A stretch of 64,000 bases of DNA from Sediminicola sp963974715 (GCA_963974715.1 CAXBDK010000017.1:21493-85492), one strand, 5' to 3'; counted from the stretch's first letter, positions 50,717-60,714 are shown. Translations and numbers: made by a program. The notes: generated by a model from the sequence alone, not told the origin.

Positions 50717-51781
50717 TTATAATTTAACGTTCCTGTTAAGCAAGGTATGGTCGGCAAGGACCAATGCGGCCATGGCCTCCACGATGGGGACCGCCCTTGG
50801 GACCACACAGGGATCGTGGCGGCCCTTGCCCTGGGCCTGAACCATATTGCCCTCCCTATCCAAGGTTTCGTAGGCCTGTATCACCGTAGCGACAGGCTTA
50901 AAGGCAATGTTAAAGTAGATGTCCATTCCGTTGCTAATGCCCCCCTGAATGCCGCCGCTGTTGTTGGTCTTGGTGGTACCGTCGGGATTGAACTGGTCAT
51001 TGTGGACACTTCCCTTCATCTTTACCCCTTCGAACCCGCTTCCATATTCGAACCCCTTGACCGCATTAATGGAAAGCATGGCCTTGCCCAGGTCTGCATG
51101 GAGCTTGTCAAAAGCAGGTTCTCCCAGACCGATCGGTACATTTTGTATTACACATGTAATGATGCCGCCGATGGTATCGCCCTCCTTACGGACTTCCTTA
51201 ATGTGTTCCTCCATTTTTGCCGCCATTCCCGGGTCGGGACAGCGAACAGGGTTGGATTCCACCAACGACAGGTCAAGCTCCGCATACCCTTTTTTTAGCG
51301 TGATGCTGCCCACTTGGGAAACATAGGCCGTTATCTTAATTCCGGAAAGGAACTGTTTGGCAATGGCTCCCGCCACCACCCTACTGGCGGTCTCCCTGGC
51401 CGAACTGCGGCCACCTCCCCTATAATCGCGAAAGCCATATTTATGGTCGTAAACATAGTCGGCATGGGAAGGCCTATAGGAATCCTTTATATGGGAATAG
51501 TCCTGTGATTTTTGATTGGTGTTGTGAATGGCAAAACCTATGGGGGCACCTGTGGTACGACCTTCAAAGATCCCTGAAAAGAACGCGACCGAATCCGGTT
51601 CCTTTCGCTGCGTCACAATGGCCGACTGGCCCGGTTTTCTCCGATCTAGCTCCTGTTGGATGGCATCCATATCCAGGGATATGCCCGCCGGGCAGCCATC
51701 TATCACTCCCCCGATCGCCACACCGTGCGATTCTCCAAATGTCATCACCTTAAAAAGGGTACCAAAAGTATTGCCTGCCAT
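50717..51781 (-). CDS. aroC: Chorismate synthase
   Basis: A 354-aa enzyme that forms chorismate from EPSP in the aromatic pathway (FMN-dependent). Signatures: FGESHGVAIGGVIDGCPAG near 15-33, RPSHADYVYDHKYG, RGGGRSSARETASRVVAGAIAK near 122-143 (in separate runs), and GGIQGGISNG near 270-280. Complete length. Likely its own transcription unit, 62 bases ahead of the symporter on the same strand. Confidence 0.98.
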   Translation of the reverse strand: MAGNTFGTLFKVMTFGESHGVAIGGVIDGCPAGISLDMDAIQQELDRRKPGQSAIVTQRKEPDSVAFFSGIFEGRTTGAPIGFAIHNTNQKSQDYSHIKDSYRPSHADYVYDHKYGFRDYRGGGRSSARETASRVVAGAIAKQFLSGIKITAYVSQVGSITLKKGYAELDLSLVESNPVRCPDPGMAAKMEEHIKEVRKEGDTIGGIITCVIQNVPIGLGEPAFDKLHADLGKAMLSINAVKGFEYGSGFEGVKMKGSVHNDQFNPDGTTKTNNSGGIQGGISNGMDIYFNIAFKPVATVIQAYETLDREGNMVQAQGKGRHDPCVVPRAVPIVEAMAALVLADHTLLNRNVKL

Positions 51782-51966
51782 CCAAATGCTGTTTCGTCAA
51801 AGGTAAATCTTCTAAAAGAAATAGAAAAATCCCCCCTCCCTTATATTCTGTCCGTTACCACAATAACACAAATTAATCCAAACTTAACGTTTAGCTAAAC
51901 AAAAGATGACCTCTTAATGATTTTAAGTTTATACGGAAAGGTTTATTTTGTTTAAAACATATTTCA

Positions 51967-52836
51967 TTGAAAAAGAGAAAAATAGATGTGGCCGTTATCT
52001 CCGATGTGCACCTTGGCACCTATGGCTGCCATGCCGACGAACTCATTGCCTATCTAAATAGTATCCAACCCAAAAAATTGATCCTTAACGGGGATATCAT
52101 CGATATTTGGCAATTTAGCAAACGTTACTTTCCACCCTCGCACCTAAAGGTGCTGAAAAAATTGATCGGAATGGCATCCAATGGCGTGGAGGTCCATTAT
52201 ATTACGGGCAACCACGATGAGATGCTGCGAAAGTTCACCGATACTTCCATGGGCAACTTTAACATCATCAACAAACTTGTACTGGAACTTGACGGTAAAA
52301 AGGCATGGTTTTTTCACGGGGATGTCTTCGATGTATCCATACAAAATGCAAAATGGCTCGCAAAATTAGGGGGCTATGGATATGATTTCCTTATTTTACT
52401 AAACCGTTTGGTAAACTGGTTCAACGCCAAATTGGGAAAGGAAAAATATTCCCTTTCCAAACGTATCAAAAACAGCGTCAAGAGTGCTATCAAGTACATC
52501 AACGATTTTGAAAGGACCGCAGCCGAACTGGCCATGGAAAATGGATATGACTACGTTATATGCGGGCATATCCACCAACCAAAAAAGGAGGTATACGAAA
52601 GTAAAAACGGTAGCTGCACCTATCTAAATTCAGGGGATTGGGTAGAAAACCTTACGGCATTGGAATACTCCTTTAAACGATGGAAGATCTACCATTACAG
52701 TCATGACAAGCTTTCGCCATTTTTCGCTGACGAGGACCTAAAGGAGATGGATATCCATGACCTGATCGCCTCCATTATCAAGGAAATCCCCAAACCGCCC
52801 GCAACCCCTGAAAAAAATCAAGAATCAATCGATTAA
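51967..52836 (+). CDS. LpxH-like UDP-2,3-diacylglucosamine diphosphatase family metallophosphoesterase
   Basis: A 289-aa calcineurin-like phosphoesterase. Motifs in order: SDVHLG (DxH), NGDIIDIW (GDxxD), GNHDEM (GNHD), FHGDVFD, and CGHIHQPK (GHxH). Close to the LpxH/LpxI-type family proteins that cleave UDP-diacylglucosamine in lipid A synthesis, although in Bacteroidota several paralogues exist. It needs a TTG start at 51967, since the first in-frame ATG lies after the DxH motif. The 3' end overlaps the convergent dehydrogenase by 12 bases. Confidence 0.88.
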   Translation: MKKRKIDVAVISDVHLGTYGCHADELIAYLNSIQPKKLILNGDIIDIWQFSKRYFPPSHLKVLKKLIGMASNGVEVHYITGNHDEMLRKFTDTSMGNFNIINKLVLELDGKKAWFFHGDVFDVSIQNAKWLAKLGGYGYDFLILLNRLVNWFNAKLGKEKYSLSKRIKNSVKSAIKYINDFERTAAELAMENGYDYVICGHIHQPKKEVYESKNGSCTYLNSGDWVENLTALEYSFKRWKIYHYSHDKLSPFFADEDLKEMDIHDLIASIIKEIPKPPATPEKNQESID

Positions 52837-55740
52837 TGCTTCCTTAAAGATGGTGATCGGATGCAGCGCCTTCCTTTTGGTGCCGTCGAATATCTGGTGC
52901 CTGCAGCTGGTACCGTTGGCCGCAATGATCGTTTCCCCGTCCGCCTTCCTGACCGCAGGGAACAGCTTCAGTTCCCCGATCTGCATGCTCACCCCATAGT
53001 GTTCCTCCTCATACCCAAAAGACCCTGCCATTCCACAACAACCTGAACTGATAAGGGTTACGGAATAGTGTTCCGGCAAGTTCAACATATCGAAGGTAAC
53101 TTTTTGGTCGGAAAGGGACTTTTGATGGCAATGCACATGTATCTTGACCGTTTTTTTCTCTTTTGTAAACTGTTCCGGACGCAGTTCCCCCTTTTTGATC
53201 TGCATCGCAAAAAATTCCTCTATCAGGAACGAATTGGCCGCAATGCCGTCCACAAGGGCCTTGTCGGCACCAAAGCGTTTGTATTCGTCCCTAAAAGTAA
53301 GGATCGCGGAAGGCTCCAGTCCCACGACGGGAATTCCCAGATCCGCAAATTCCCCCAGTTTTTGTATGTTCTCCAATGCCAGGGACTTCGCCTGTTTGAG
53401 AAAACCTTTGGAAAGAAAAGTACGGCCACTTTCGGCATAGTAGAGCGATACTTCATATCCTAGTCGACACAGTACTTCTATGGCGTCCTTCCCCAGTTCC
53501 ACATCAAGGTACTTGGTAAACTCATCTATATAGAGCACCACTTTTCCCTTGGTGCTTGTCCGTCCCGCCCGTTGCCTTGAAAGGAATTCGTCAAAATCTA
53601 CCTTATATACTTTGGGCAAACTTCTTTCAGGGGAGACCCCGGCCACTTTTTTGAGCCATTTGCCCAAGAATTGCGATTCGTATACGGTATTGGTAAGCCC
53701 GGGCATCCAACTACCCAGTTTATTGAGACCGGTATTGTACGCAAACAATTTGCTCCGTAACGGATATCCGTTCGCTTCCTGGTACTGGTACAGGAACTCC
53801 GCCTTTAAAGTGGCTATGTCCACATTACTTGGACATTCGCTGGAACAGGCCTTACAGCTAAGACATAGGTCGAACACCTCCTTGAGCTCCTTTTTATCGA
53901 AACGGTTGGGCTTGGAAGGATCTGTAAGGAACTCCCTTAGGGCATTGGCCCGTCCGCGGGTAGTATCCTTTTCATTTTTGGTGGCATGGTAACTGGGGCA
54001 CATGGCCCCGGCCATATGGTGGGTCTTTCTGCAATCGCCACTGCCATTGCATTTTTCAGCGGCCTTTAGTATCCCTTCACTGTCCGAAAAATCCATTAGG
54101 GTGTCCACTTGGGGTTCCCGTCTGTCCACTTCGTACCGTAACGATCGGTCCATAGGATAGGCATCCACAATTTTTCCCGGATTAAAGATCCCCTTTGGGT
54201 CGAAATAGGATTTGACCCTTTTCAGCAGTTGATAATTGGGATCTCCGATCATTAAGGGGATAAATTCGGCCCTCACGATTCCATCGCCATGTTCCCCACT
54301 AAAGGAACCCCTATATTTTTTGGTAAGTTTTGCCACTTCGGTGGTAATGGAGCGGAACAGCACTACATCTTCCGCTTTTTTCAGGTTCAATATGGGCCTG
54401 AGGTGCAATTCTCCCGCCCCGGCATGGGCATAGTATACCGCTTCCTGTCCGTATGATTTCATGATCGCCGAGAATTCCGCTATAAAATCCTTTAGGTCTT
54501 CCACGGCAACGGCCGTATCCTCTATACAGGCCACGGCCTTACGATCGCCTATCATGTTGCCCAAGAGTCCCAAGCCCGCTTTGCGCAGTTCCACGGCCTT
54601 GTTGATGTCTCCATTGTGTAAAATGGGATTGGCATAACTAAGTCCCGATAATTGGATGGTTTCCAATAGTGCCGCCAATTGCAGGTCCAGATCTTCCACT
54701 GTCTCCGAACGCACCTCCAGCATAAGCAGGGCCGCGGGATCACCTTCCACAAAGAACCTATTGACCAGTTGCGCCCTATTGTTCTTGGTACAATCCAGAA
54801 TTACCCTGTCCATCATTTCACAGGTATGCAGATTATGTGACATGACAGGGGCCACATCGGACAGGCAGTCCTCCAAGCTGGCGTAATGGGTCACCACCAT
54901 AGCGGAAAGCTTGGGCGGAAGAAGATCTAGTTGTAAGGTTATTTCGGTCGTAAACGCAAGGGTCCCCTCGCTGCCGCTCAGCAACTGGCAGAGATTGATA
55001 TCGTCCTGTACGGTTTCCATAAATATGGTATTGTTCAGAAGGGAATCCACGGCATAGCCGGTATTTCTGCGGTGGATGGACGGTTTTGGAAATTCGTCCC
55101 ATATGCGCTGTTGGGTCTCCTTGTCGGACAGTTCCCTATAAAGGTTTTTATAGATGTGGCCTTCCAAGGAAGCAAGTTCCATTTTTTTTAGGAAGTCGCT
55201 CTTGGAAAGTGTCCCGAACCCTACCCGACTACCATCGGAAAGTATGGCCTTTACGGCCACCACCTTATCACGGGTGGTACCATATTGTATGGAGGTGGTA
55301 CCAGAGGAATTATTGCCTACCATACCCCCTATCATGCACCTGTTGGAAGTGGAGGTATTGGGGCCAAAAAAGAGACCGTGGGGCGCCAGAAAGAGGTTGA
55401 GCTCGTCCCGGATCACCCCTGGCTGCACCGTGACCTGCCTTTTTTCCAGATCTAAGTCGAGGATCTTGGTAAAGTGCCTGGAAACATCCACCACGATCCC
55501 ATCGCCAACACATTGTCCCGCCAAGGAGGTCCCCGCGGTCCGTGGAATGATCCCTATACTGTTCCCCGAGGCGAACCGAATTATTTCTTCAATATCGCTT
55601 TCCGATTTTGGAAAGGCTACTGCCAAGGGCATTTTTCTATAAACTGAGGCATCCGTGGCGTACAATGTTGTGGAAAGCGCGTCCATTTTAAGGGTGCCTT
55701 CCAAACTGTTTTGCAGTTTTAAGAGCAGATTTTTATCCAC
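52825..55740 (-). CDS. FAD and Fe-S 2-hydroxyacid dehydrogenase (D-lactate/glycolate type)
   Basis: A 971-aa fusion enzyme. N-terminal FAD-binding PCMH domain (about 35-270) with IPRTAGTSLAGQCVGDG and MVGNNSSGTTSIQYGTTRD, then the FAD-oxidase C domain (HGDGIVRAEFIPL near 475). From about 550 follow two 4Fe-4S motifs (CNGSGDCRKTHHMAGAMCPSY and CLSCKACSSECPSNVDI) and a C-terminal CCG domain with CHQKS and SSGCCGMAGSFGYE. It oxidises D-lactate, glycolate or a related 2-hydroxyacid and passes electrons to the quinone pool. Specificity is unproved. Monocistronic. Confidence 0.92.
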   Translation of the reverse strand: MDKNLLLKLQNSLEGTLKMDALSTTLYATDASVYRKMPLAVAFPKSESDIEEIIRFASGNSIGIIPRTAGTSLAGQCVGDGIVVDVSRHFTKILDLDLEKRQVTVQPGVIRDELNLFLAPHGLFFGPNTSTSNRCMIGGMVGNNSSGTTSIQYGTTRDKVVAVKAILSDGSRVGFGTLSKSDFLKKMELASLEGHIYKNLYRELSDKETQQRIWDEFPKPSIHRRNTGYAVDSLLNNTIFMETVQDDINLCQLLSGSEGTLAFTTEITLQLDLLPPKLSAMVVTHYASLEDCLSDVAPVMSHNLHTCEMMDRVILDCTKNNRAQLVNRFFVEGDPAALLMLEVRSETVEDLDLQLAALLETIQLSGLSYANPILHNGDINKAVELRKAGLGLLGNMIGDRKAVACIEDTAVAVEDLKDFIAEFSAIMKSYGQEAVYYAHAGAGELHLRPILNLKKAEDVVLFRSITTEVAKLTKKYRGSFSGEHGDGIVRAEFIPLMIGDPNYQLLKRVKSYFDPKGIFNPGKIVDAYPMDRSLRYEVDRREPQVDTLMDFSDSEGILKAAEKCNGSGDCRKTHHMAGAMCPSYHATKNEKDTTRGRANALREFLTDPSKPNRFDKKELKEVFDLCLSCKACSSECPSNVDIATLKAEFLYQYQEANGYPLRSKLFAYNTGLNKLGSWMPGLTNTVYESQFLGKWLKKVAGVSPERSLPKVYKVDFDEFLSRQRAGRTSTKGKVVLYIDEFTKYLDVELGKDAIEVLCRLGYEVSLYYAESGRTFLSKGFLKQAKSLALENIQKLGEFADLGIPVVGLEPSAILTFRDEYKRFGADKALVDGIAANSFLIEEFFAMQIKKGELRPEQFTKEKKTVKIHVHCHQKSLSDQKVTFDMLNLPEHYSVTLISSGCCGMAGSFGYEEEHYGVSMQIGELKLFPAVRKADGETIIAANGTSCRHQIFDGTKRKALHPITIFKEALID

Positions 55741-55802
55741 CTATACACAATTTTTGGTTGCTAAATTAAGTTTTTATTAACGGATCACCACAAATATTGA
55801 CC

Positions 55803-55810
55803 TATTTTTG
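55803..55810 (+). promoter_or_regulatory. -7 promoter box of outer-membrane protein gene
   Basis: TATTTTTG matches TAnnTTTG, ending 16 bases before the ATG at 55827. Confidence 0.6.
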
Positions 55811-55826
55811 GCAATTAAACCTTAAA

Positions 55827-56321
55827 ATGAAACTTATGAAAATTTTCAAAGTATTTGCAATTATGATGTGTTTTGCATCAATGTCATTGAGTGCCCAAGA
55901 AATTTCAGACCATGCTTTAGGACTTCGTTTAGGGGATAGTGATGGTTTTGGAGCGGAAATATCATATCAAAAATCCTTGTCCACCAACAACAGGCTTGAG
56001 TTGGACCTTGGTTGGAGGGACAGTAGAAACTACGATGCTTTTAAATTGGCCGCCATCTACCAATGGGTACGTCCGATCGAAGGAGGTTTTAATTGGTACT
56101 ACGGTGTTGGTGGCGGTTTGGGCAGCGTTGATTTCAGCAACAACGATTATGATGGAGGCTTGTTCGTATTTGCGGCGGGAGATATAGGGATCGAATACAA
56201 TTTTGACATTCCGTTATTGCTTTCCCTGGATTTCAGGCCCGAAGTTGGAGTTGCCGGTTATGACGATTTTTCCGATAATTTTGATTTTGACATTGCGCTT
56301 GGCATCCGTTACCAATTCTAA
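55827..56321 (+). CDS. Small outer-membrane beta-barrel protein
   Basis: About 164 aa. Signal peptide (MKLMKIFKVFAIMMCFASMSLSAQE) followed by alternating amphipathic strands ending in aromatic residues (ALGLRLGDSDGFGAEISYQ, NNRLELDLGWRDS, AFKLAAIYQWV, FNWYYGVGGGLGS, GLFVFAAGDIGIEYNF, LLLSLDFRPEVGVAG, FDFDIALGIRYQF). The terminal Phe is typical of outer-membrane barrels. Eight strands seem likely. The role is unknown. ATG 55836 is an alternative start three codons in. Confidence 0.82.
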   Translation: MKLMKIFKVFAIMMCFASMSLSAQEISDHALGLRLGDSDGFGAEISYQKSLSTNNRLELDLGWRDSRNYDAFKLAAIYQWVRPIEGGFNWYYGVGGGLGSVDFSNNDYDGGLFVFAAGDIGIEYNFDIPLLLSLDFRPEVGVAGYDDFSDNFDFDIALGIRYQF

Positions 56322-56365
56322 CGCTGGCTTGCAAAGAAGTTCAAGGCGAGCTTCAATAATGAACA

Positions 56366-56404
56366 AAAACCCTTGCTGTCCCCGGGGACCACAAGGGTTT
56401 TTTT
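56366..56404 (+). terminator. Terminator after outer-membrane protein gene
   Basis: AAAACCCTTG (56366-56375) pairs with CAAGGGTTTT (56392-56401); the inside holds a GTCCCCGGGGAC palindrome; a T-run follows. Confidence 0.93.
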
Positions 56405-56421
56405 ATACCCATAATTATAAT

Positions 56422-56429
56422 TACCTTTG
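56422..56429 (+). promoter_or_regulatory. -7 promoter box of tlpA-like gene
   Basis: TACCTTTG matches TAnnTTTG, 20 bases before the ATG at 56450. Confidence 0.6.
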
Positions 56430-56449
56430 GCACTTAAAAACAGTGATAA

Positions 56450-57556
56450 ATGAAAAAAATTATAGGAGCCCTATGTGCGGTATTGGTACTGGCGGCATGT
56501 AACAAGACCCCAGATGGTTTTACCATTAACGGGACCGTTGAAGGGGAAGTGGCCAATGGCACCAAAATATTCCTGCGGACTACGGATTCGACAAACCAAT
56601 TGGTGGAAGTGGATACCACAACAATTGAAAATGGTAAGTTTTCCTTTACCGGGGAGGCATCGTTGCCCACAATACATTATCTATTCATAGACCAGCTTAG
56701 GGGCAACACCCCCATCATCCTTGAAGAGGGGGAAATACAGGTGGCCGCCCATAAGGACAGCCTAAATTTTGCCAAGATAGAGGGCACCAAACAGAATGAC
56801 CTTTTCGCCAAATTCCTAGACGACTCCAGGGCGCTTTCCAAAAGGGCAATGGGAATCAACGACGATATGCGAAATGCCAGTGCCAAGAACGACACCGTGG
56901 CCATGGCCTCCCTCCGGGACGAATATTTTGAACTTCAGGAAGAGGCGAAAAACTTTGAGCTGGAGTATGTCCGTAAAAATCCGGATGCCCTTATATCGGT
57001 CTTGATACTGGACAAGGTACTTAGCACAAAGGCCCTGCCTGAAGCGGAGGTAAAATCGCTCTACGATGCGCTAAGCCCTGAAATGAAGGAAACACAACCT
57101 GCAAAGAACATCAGTGAAAAATTGTCAAAGGCCGAAACTACCTCTATAGGTAGCAAGGCCCCCAATTTCTCGGCCCCTACCCCTTCGGGAGGGGAGCTGG
57201 CCCTGAACGATGTTCTGGGCAAAGTGACCATTATCGATTTTTGGGCCGCTTGGTGCAAACCTTGTAGGGCCGAAAATCCCAATGTGGTGAACGTTTACAA
57301 TAAATACCATGACAAAGGGTTGAACATCATAGGGGTTTCCTTGGATAGGAAAGCTGAGGATTGGAAAAAGGCCATAGAAGATGATGGGCTCGTCTGGAAC
57401 CATGTTTCCAATGTTGATTATTTTGACGAAATCGCTAAAATGTACAACGTGCAAGCCATTCCCGCAACCTTTATCCTGGATGCCAACGGTACCATTATCG
57501 CCAAAGACCTTCGGGGACCGGCCCTTGAGGAAAAAATTGCCGAACTTCTGCAGTAA
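56450..57556 (+). CDS. TlpA-like thioredoxin-family lipoprotein with DUF4369 domain
   Basis: A 368-aa lipoprotein. Signal peptide MKKIIGALCAVLVLAAC (lipobox LAAC). The N-terminal beta domain (about 22-115, FTINGTVEGEVANGTKIFL...) is DUF4369-like, a linker helix follows, and the C-terminal thioredoxin domain (about 235-368) has the redox centre WCKPC near 268-272 and the cis-Pro in NVQAIPATF. It is expected to reduce or oxidise disulfides in the periplasm, anchored to a membrane. Monocistronic. Confidence 0.93.
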   Translation: MKKIIGALCAVLVLAACNKTPDGFTINGTVEGEVANGTKIFLRTTDSTNQLVEVDTTTIENGKFSFTGEASLPTIHYLFIDQLRGNTPIILEEGEIQVAAHKDSLNFAKIEGTKQNDLFAKFLDDSRALSKRAMGINDDMRNASAKNDTVAMASLRDEYFELQEEAKNFELEYVRKNPDALISVLILDKVLSTKALPEAEVKSLYDALSPEMKETQPAKNISEKLSKAETTSIGSKAPNFSAPTPSGGELALNDVLGKVTIIDFWAAWCKPCRAENPNVVNVYNKYHDKGLNIIGVSLDRKAEDWKKAIEDDGLVWNHVSNVDYFDEIAKMYNVQAIPATFILDANGTIIAKDLRGPALEEKIAELLQ

Positions 57557-57607
57557 TCAATTGGCAATTTAAATTTCCGACCTTCTTCTCCCCTATCACT
57601 TCTTTGA

Positions 57608-58255
57608 CTATATCTTACCCAGCTTTCCCAGCACGAACAGGATAATTATGGGGATGGCCAGCAAGATCACCATTAGGGTCTCCGAGAACAGGAGGCTCGG
57701 CATCAATATCAAGGTAGTTACGTACCCACCAATGGCGCCGCCAAAATGTGCCGTGTGCCCTATGTTTCCCAATCTGCTCTTCATCCCATAAATGGAATAC
57801 AGCAAATAAGCTATGCCCAATATATATGCCGGAAGCGGAATCGGGATGAACATAAAACCCAGCCGCATATCGGGCTGAAGCAGAATTGCAGCGTATAGGA
57901 TACCTGTTACGGCCCCACTGGCCCCCACCGCACTGTAATAGGGTTCGTTTTTATGGAAGAACAGTGCCAATAGGCTGCCCGCGGCCAAACTCACCAAATA
58001 GATCAAGAGAAATTTTGAGGCACCGAACCATCCGATCACCACGTTGGCAAAAAAATACAGGGTGAACATATTAAAGAACAGGTGGGAAATATCAACATGC
58101 AAAAATCCCGACGTCAACATCCGATCTTTTTGTCCGCCCTGAATGGCCCCGATACTGAATTTATAACGTTCAAAAAATCCGATGTCGTTGAACCCCTTTA
58201 TGGAAACCAATATGTTGGCGGCGATAATGGCAATGGTAGCTAGGTGCAAATTCAT
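57608..58255 (-). CDS. Rhomboid family intramembrane serine protease
   Basis: A 215-aa membrane protein with about six to seven spans. The catalytic pair is present: Ser in GASGAVTG (about 110-117) and His in HTAHFGGAIGG (about 173-183), with the conserved HLFFNMFTLYFF near 58-69. Rhomboids cut transmembrane helices within the bilayer; substrates are unknown. Complete length; divergent from the acyltransferase gene. Confidence 0.94.
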   Translation of the reverse strand: MNLHLATIAIIAANILVSIKGFNDIGFFERYKFSIGAIQGGQKDRMLTSGFLHVDISHLFFNMFTLYFFANVVIGWFGASKFLLIYLVSLAAGSLLALFFHKNEPYYSAVGASGAVTGILYAAILLQPDMRLGFMFIPIPLPAYILGIAYLLYSIYGMKSRLGNIGHTAHFGGAIGGYVTTLILMPSLLFSETLMVILLAIPIIILFVLGKLGKI

Positions 58256-58285
58256 TGAATACCTTGGTTTGATTTCAAATATAGC

Positions 58286-58293
58286 TATATTTG
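58286..58293 (+). promoter_or_regulatory. -7 promoter box of acyltransferase gene
   Basis: TATATTTG matches TAnnTTTG, 16 bases before the ATG; TTGG at 58264 lies 18 bases upstream as a possible -33 element. Confidence 0.6.
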
Positions 58294-58309
58294 TCCAGAC
58301 TTTTTTTGC

Positions 58310-59209
58310 ATGCAGCTACTTGTTTATATCTTGGCATACCCTTTTTTGATTTGTATCGCCTACCTGCCCTTTAGACTTTTTTATCTTTTTTCCGACCTTG
58401 TGTACGTGCTTGTCTATTATGTTGTGGGGTATCGGAAAAAGGTGGTGCTGCAAAACCTTGAACTCACCTTTCCCGGAAAGGATCGACCGGAACTTCTCAG
58501 GATCAGAAAGGATTTTTACCACCATCTGTGCGATATGTTCCTGGAGATGGTCAAGACCATGGCACTCTCAAAGGCAAATTTGGAAAAAAGGTTCCGTATC
58601 GAAAACATGGAACTGTTGCGAAATCTGGAGGACAAAAAAACCGTTTTGGTACTATGCTCACACTATGCCAATTGGGAATGGAACGTGAGCATAAACAATT
58701 ATATAGACACCAAAGGCTACGCAGTTTACCAGAAAATAGGGAACAAGTATTTTGACCGACTGATCAAAAAAATACGTTCCAGATGGAATACCGTTCCGAT
58801 ACAACAGAAGGATACGGTAAAGACCATAATCAGAAACGAGCAGCAGGGTATCAGAGGGGTTTTTGGAATGGTGAGCGACCAATCGCCCATGGTATCCAAG
58901 GCGCAGTATTGGAGCGATTTTATGGGCATTAGGGTTCCCATCTTCAACGGTGCGGAGGTCATAGCGAGAAAGTTGGACCTCTCCGTAGTCTTTTTGCGGG
59001 TTTCCAAAGTAAAACGTGGGCATTACCGGGCAGAATTCATCCCGATCGCGGCGTCGGCCAAAAACACCTCCCCGAACGAAATCACCGAAAAATTTTTACG
59101 GGAGACCGAAAAACAGATACGCCAACAGCCGGCACACTACCTTTGGACCCATAAAAGGTGGAAACACAGGGGTAAAATGCCCGCCAAATTTTTACGCGAT
59201 AAAAATTGA
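58310..59209 (+). CDS. LpxL/HtrB-type lipid A acyltransferase
   Basis: A 299-aa lysophospholipid-type acyltransferase of the LpxL/HtrB family that adds secondary acyl chains to lipid A at the inner membrane. N-terminal membrane helix (VYILAYPFLICIAYLPF). The active-site block LVLCSHYANWEWN near 120-132 has the His of the HX4(D/E) motif, followed by the substrate-binding YQKIGNKYFDRLI. The C-terminal segment QPAHYLWTHKRWKHR is diagnostic. Full length and monocistronic. Confidence 0.93.
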   Translation: MQLLVYILAYPFLICIAYLPFRLFYLFSDLVYVLVYYVVGYRKKVVLQNLELTFPGKDRPELLRIRKDFYHHLCDMFLEMVKTMALSKANLEKRFRIENMELLRNLEDKKTVLVLCSHYANWEWNVSINNYIDTKGYAVYQKIGNKYFDRLIKKIRSRWNTVPIQQKDTVKTIIRNEQQGIRGVFGMVSDQSPMVSKAQYWSDFMGIRVPIFNGAEVIARKLDLSVVFLRVSKVKRGHYRAEFIPIAASAKNTSPNEITEKFLRETEKQIRQQPAHYLWTHKRWKHRGKMPAKFLRDKN

Positions 59210-59322
59210 TCCTTTAGGTGAAGGTGGCATTAAAATACCCAACACTTGCGAACATCCGCTTTCTCAACTAATATGTACCACGCTCACTTGTTAGGGACAA
59301 ACCGCCTTCCATCGCAAAAAGA

Positions 59323-60714
59323 TCATACAATATTGGCCAGTTCCTTAATTTCCGAAATTATCCTGTCCGCGAGGGAATCGGCTTGTTGTTGACCCTTCGC
59401 TTCCGTGTATATTCTGATGATGGGCTCAGTGTTGGATTTTCTAAGGTGCACCCAATTTTCGGGAAAATCGATCTTTACCCCATCTATGGTGCTCAGTTGT
59501 TCCCCTTTGTACTTTTCCCCCATTCCCTTTAAAATGGCATCCACATCCAAATCGGGGGTCAATTCAATTTTTTTCTTGCCCATAAAATAGTTTGGGTAAC
59601 TGTCCCGAAGTTCCTGTACGGTGCCGCCCCGTTCCGCCATCAGCATAAGAAAAAGGGCGGTGCCCACAAGGGAATCCCTTCCATAATGGCTTTCTGGATA
59701 GATGATGCCACCATTGCCCTCTCCCCCGATGATGGCCTTGGTCTCCTTCATCTTGGCGACCACGTTTACCTCCCCTACCGCTGCGGCCGTATAACTGCAT
59801 CCGTGTTTTTCCGCGATGTCCCTTAATGCCCGCGAAGAGGAAAGATTGGAAACGGTACTTCCTGGGGTTTTCCCCAATACATAATCGGCGCAGGCCACCA
59901 AGGTGTATTCTTCCCCGAACATTTCGCCCGTATTGCTTATAAAGGCCAACCGGTCCACATCTGGATCGACCACGATCCCAAAATCGGCCCCCTCTGCCAC
60001 CACTAGGGCACATATATCCCCCAGGTGTTCCTTTAGCGGTTCCGGGTTATGTGGAAAATGGCCGGTAGGTTCACAGTACAGCTTAACCACTTCCACCCCC
60101 AGTTCCTTTAACAAGGCCGGAATGGCAATTCCACCAGTGGAATTGACACCGTCCACTACCACTTTAAATTTGGCCGCTTTAATGGTATCCTTGTCCACCA
60201 AGGGCAGGTTCAGGACTTCGTCAATATGAATATCGATATAGGAATCGTTACGGCTGACAGTGCCGAGACCATCCACTTCCACAAATTCAAATTCCTCCCT
60301 TTCGGCAATTCCGAGTATTTTTTCTCCCTCGGCGGCATTTAGGAACTCGCCCTTTTCATTGAGCAACTTCAATGCGTTCCATTGTTTTGGGTTATGGCTT
60401 GCCGTTAGGATAATGCCCCCATCCGCTTTTTCCATCGGTACGGCCAATTCCACGGTCGGGGTAGTTGAAAGGTCCAGATCGATCACATCTATGCCCAATC
60501 CCACCAAAGTGGAAACCACCAAATTTTGGATCATGGCACCGGACAATCGAGCATCCCTACCGATGACCACCGTTACTTTTTCCTTGGCTGCGTGTTCTTT
60601 CAGCCAAATCCCATAGGCGGCCGCAAATTTTACCGCATCCAAGGGGGTAAGGTTGTCACCTGGCTTCCCTCCTATTGTTCCCCGTATTCCCGATATGGAT
60701 TTTATCAAAGTCAT
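59323..60714 (-). CDS. glmM: Phosphoglucosamine mutase
   Basis: A 463-aa phosphohexomutase. The phospho-serine loop is TASHNPKQWNALK (Ser106), the metal-binding loop VVDPDVDRLAF near 244-254, the sugar-binding GEGNGGIIYPESHYGRD near 325-341, and the phosphate-binding LRKSNTEPIIRIYTEA near the C-terminus. GlmM makes glucosamine-1-phosphate for peptidoglycan and lipopolysaccharide. The active Ser context fits GlmM or a closely related phosphomannomutase. The ATG at 60714 is chosen since MTLIKSISGIRGTIGG is the usual N-terminus in Bacteroidota. Confidence 0.93.
   Translation of the reverse strand: MTLIKSISGIRGTIGGKPGDNLTPLDAVKFAAAYGIWLKEHAAKEKVTVVIGRDARLSGAMIQNLVVSTLVGLGIDVIDLDLSTTPTVELAVPMEKADGGIILTASHNPKQWNALKLLNEKGEFLNAAEGEKILGIAEREEFEFVEVDGLGTVSRNDSYIDIHIDEVLNLPLVDKDTIKAAKFKVVVDGVNSTGGIAIPALLKELGVEVVKLYCEPTGHFPHNPEPLKEHLGDICALVVAEGADFGIVVDPDVDRLAFISNTGEMFGEEYTLVACADYVLGKTPGSTVSNLSSSRALRDIAEKHGCSYTAAAVGEVNVVAKMKETKAIIGGEGNGGIIYPESHYGRDSLVGTALFLMLMAERGGTVQELRDSYPNYFMGKKKIELTPDLDVDAILKGMGEKYKGEQLSTIDGVKIDFPENWVHLRKSNTEPIIRIYTEAKGQQQADSLADRIISEIKELANIV

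Noticed and set aside
52825..52836. Overlap of two convergent genes as a sign of a frameshift
   Set aside because: Both C-termini look normal for their families; a 12-base tail-to-tail overlap is common in compact genomes.
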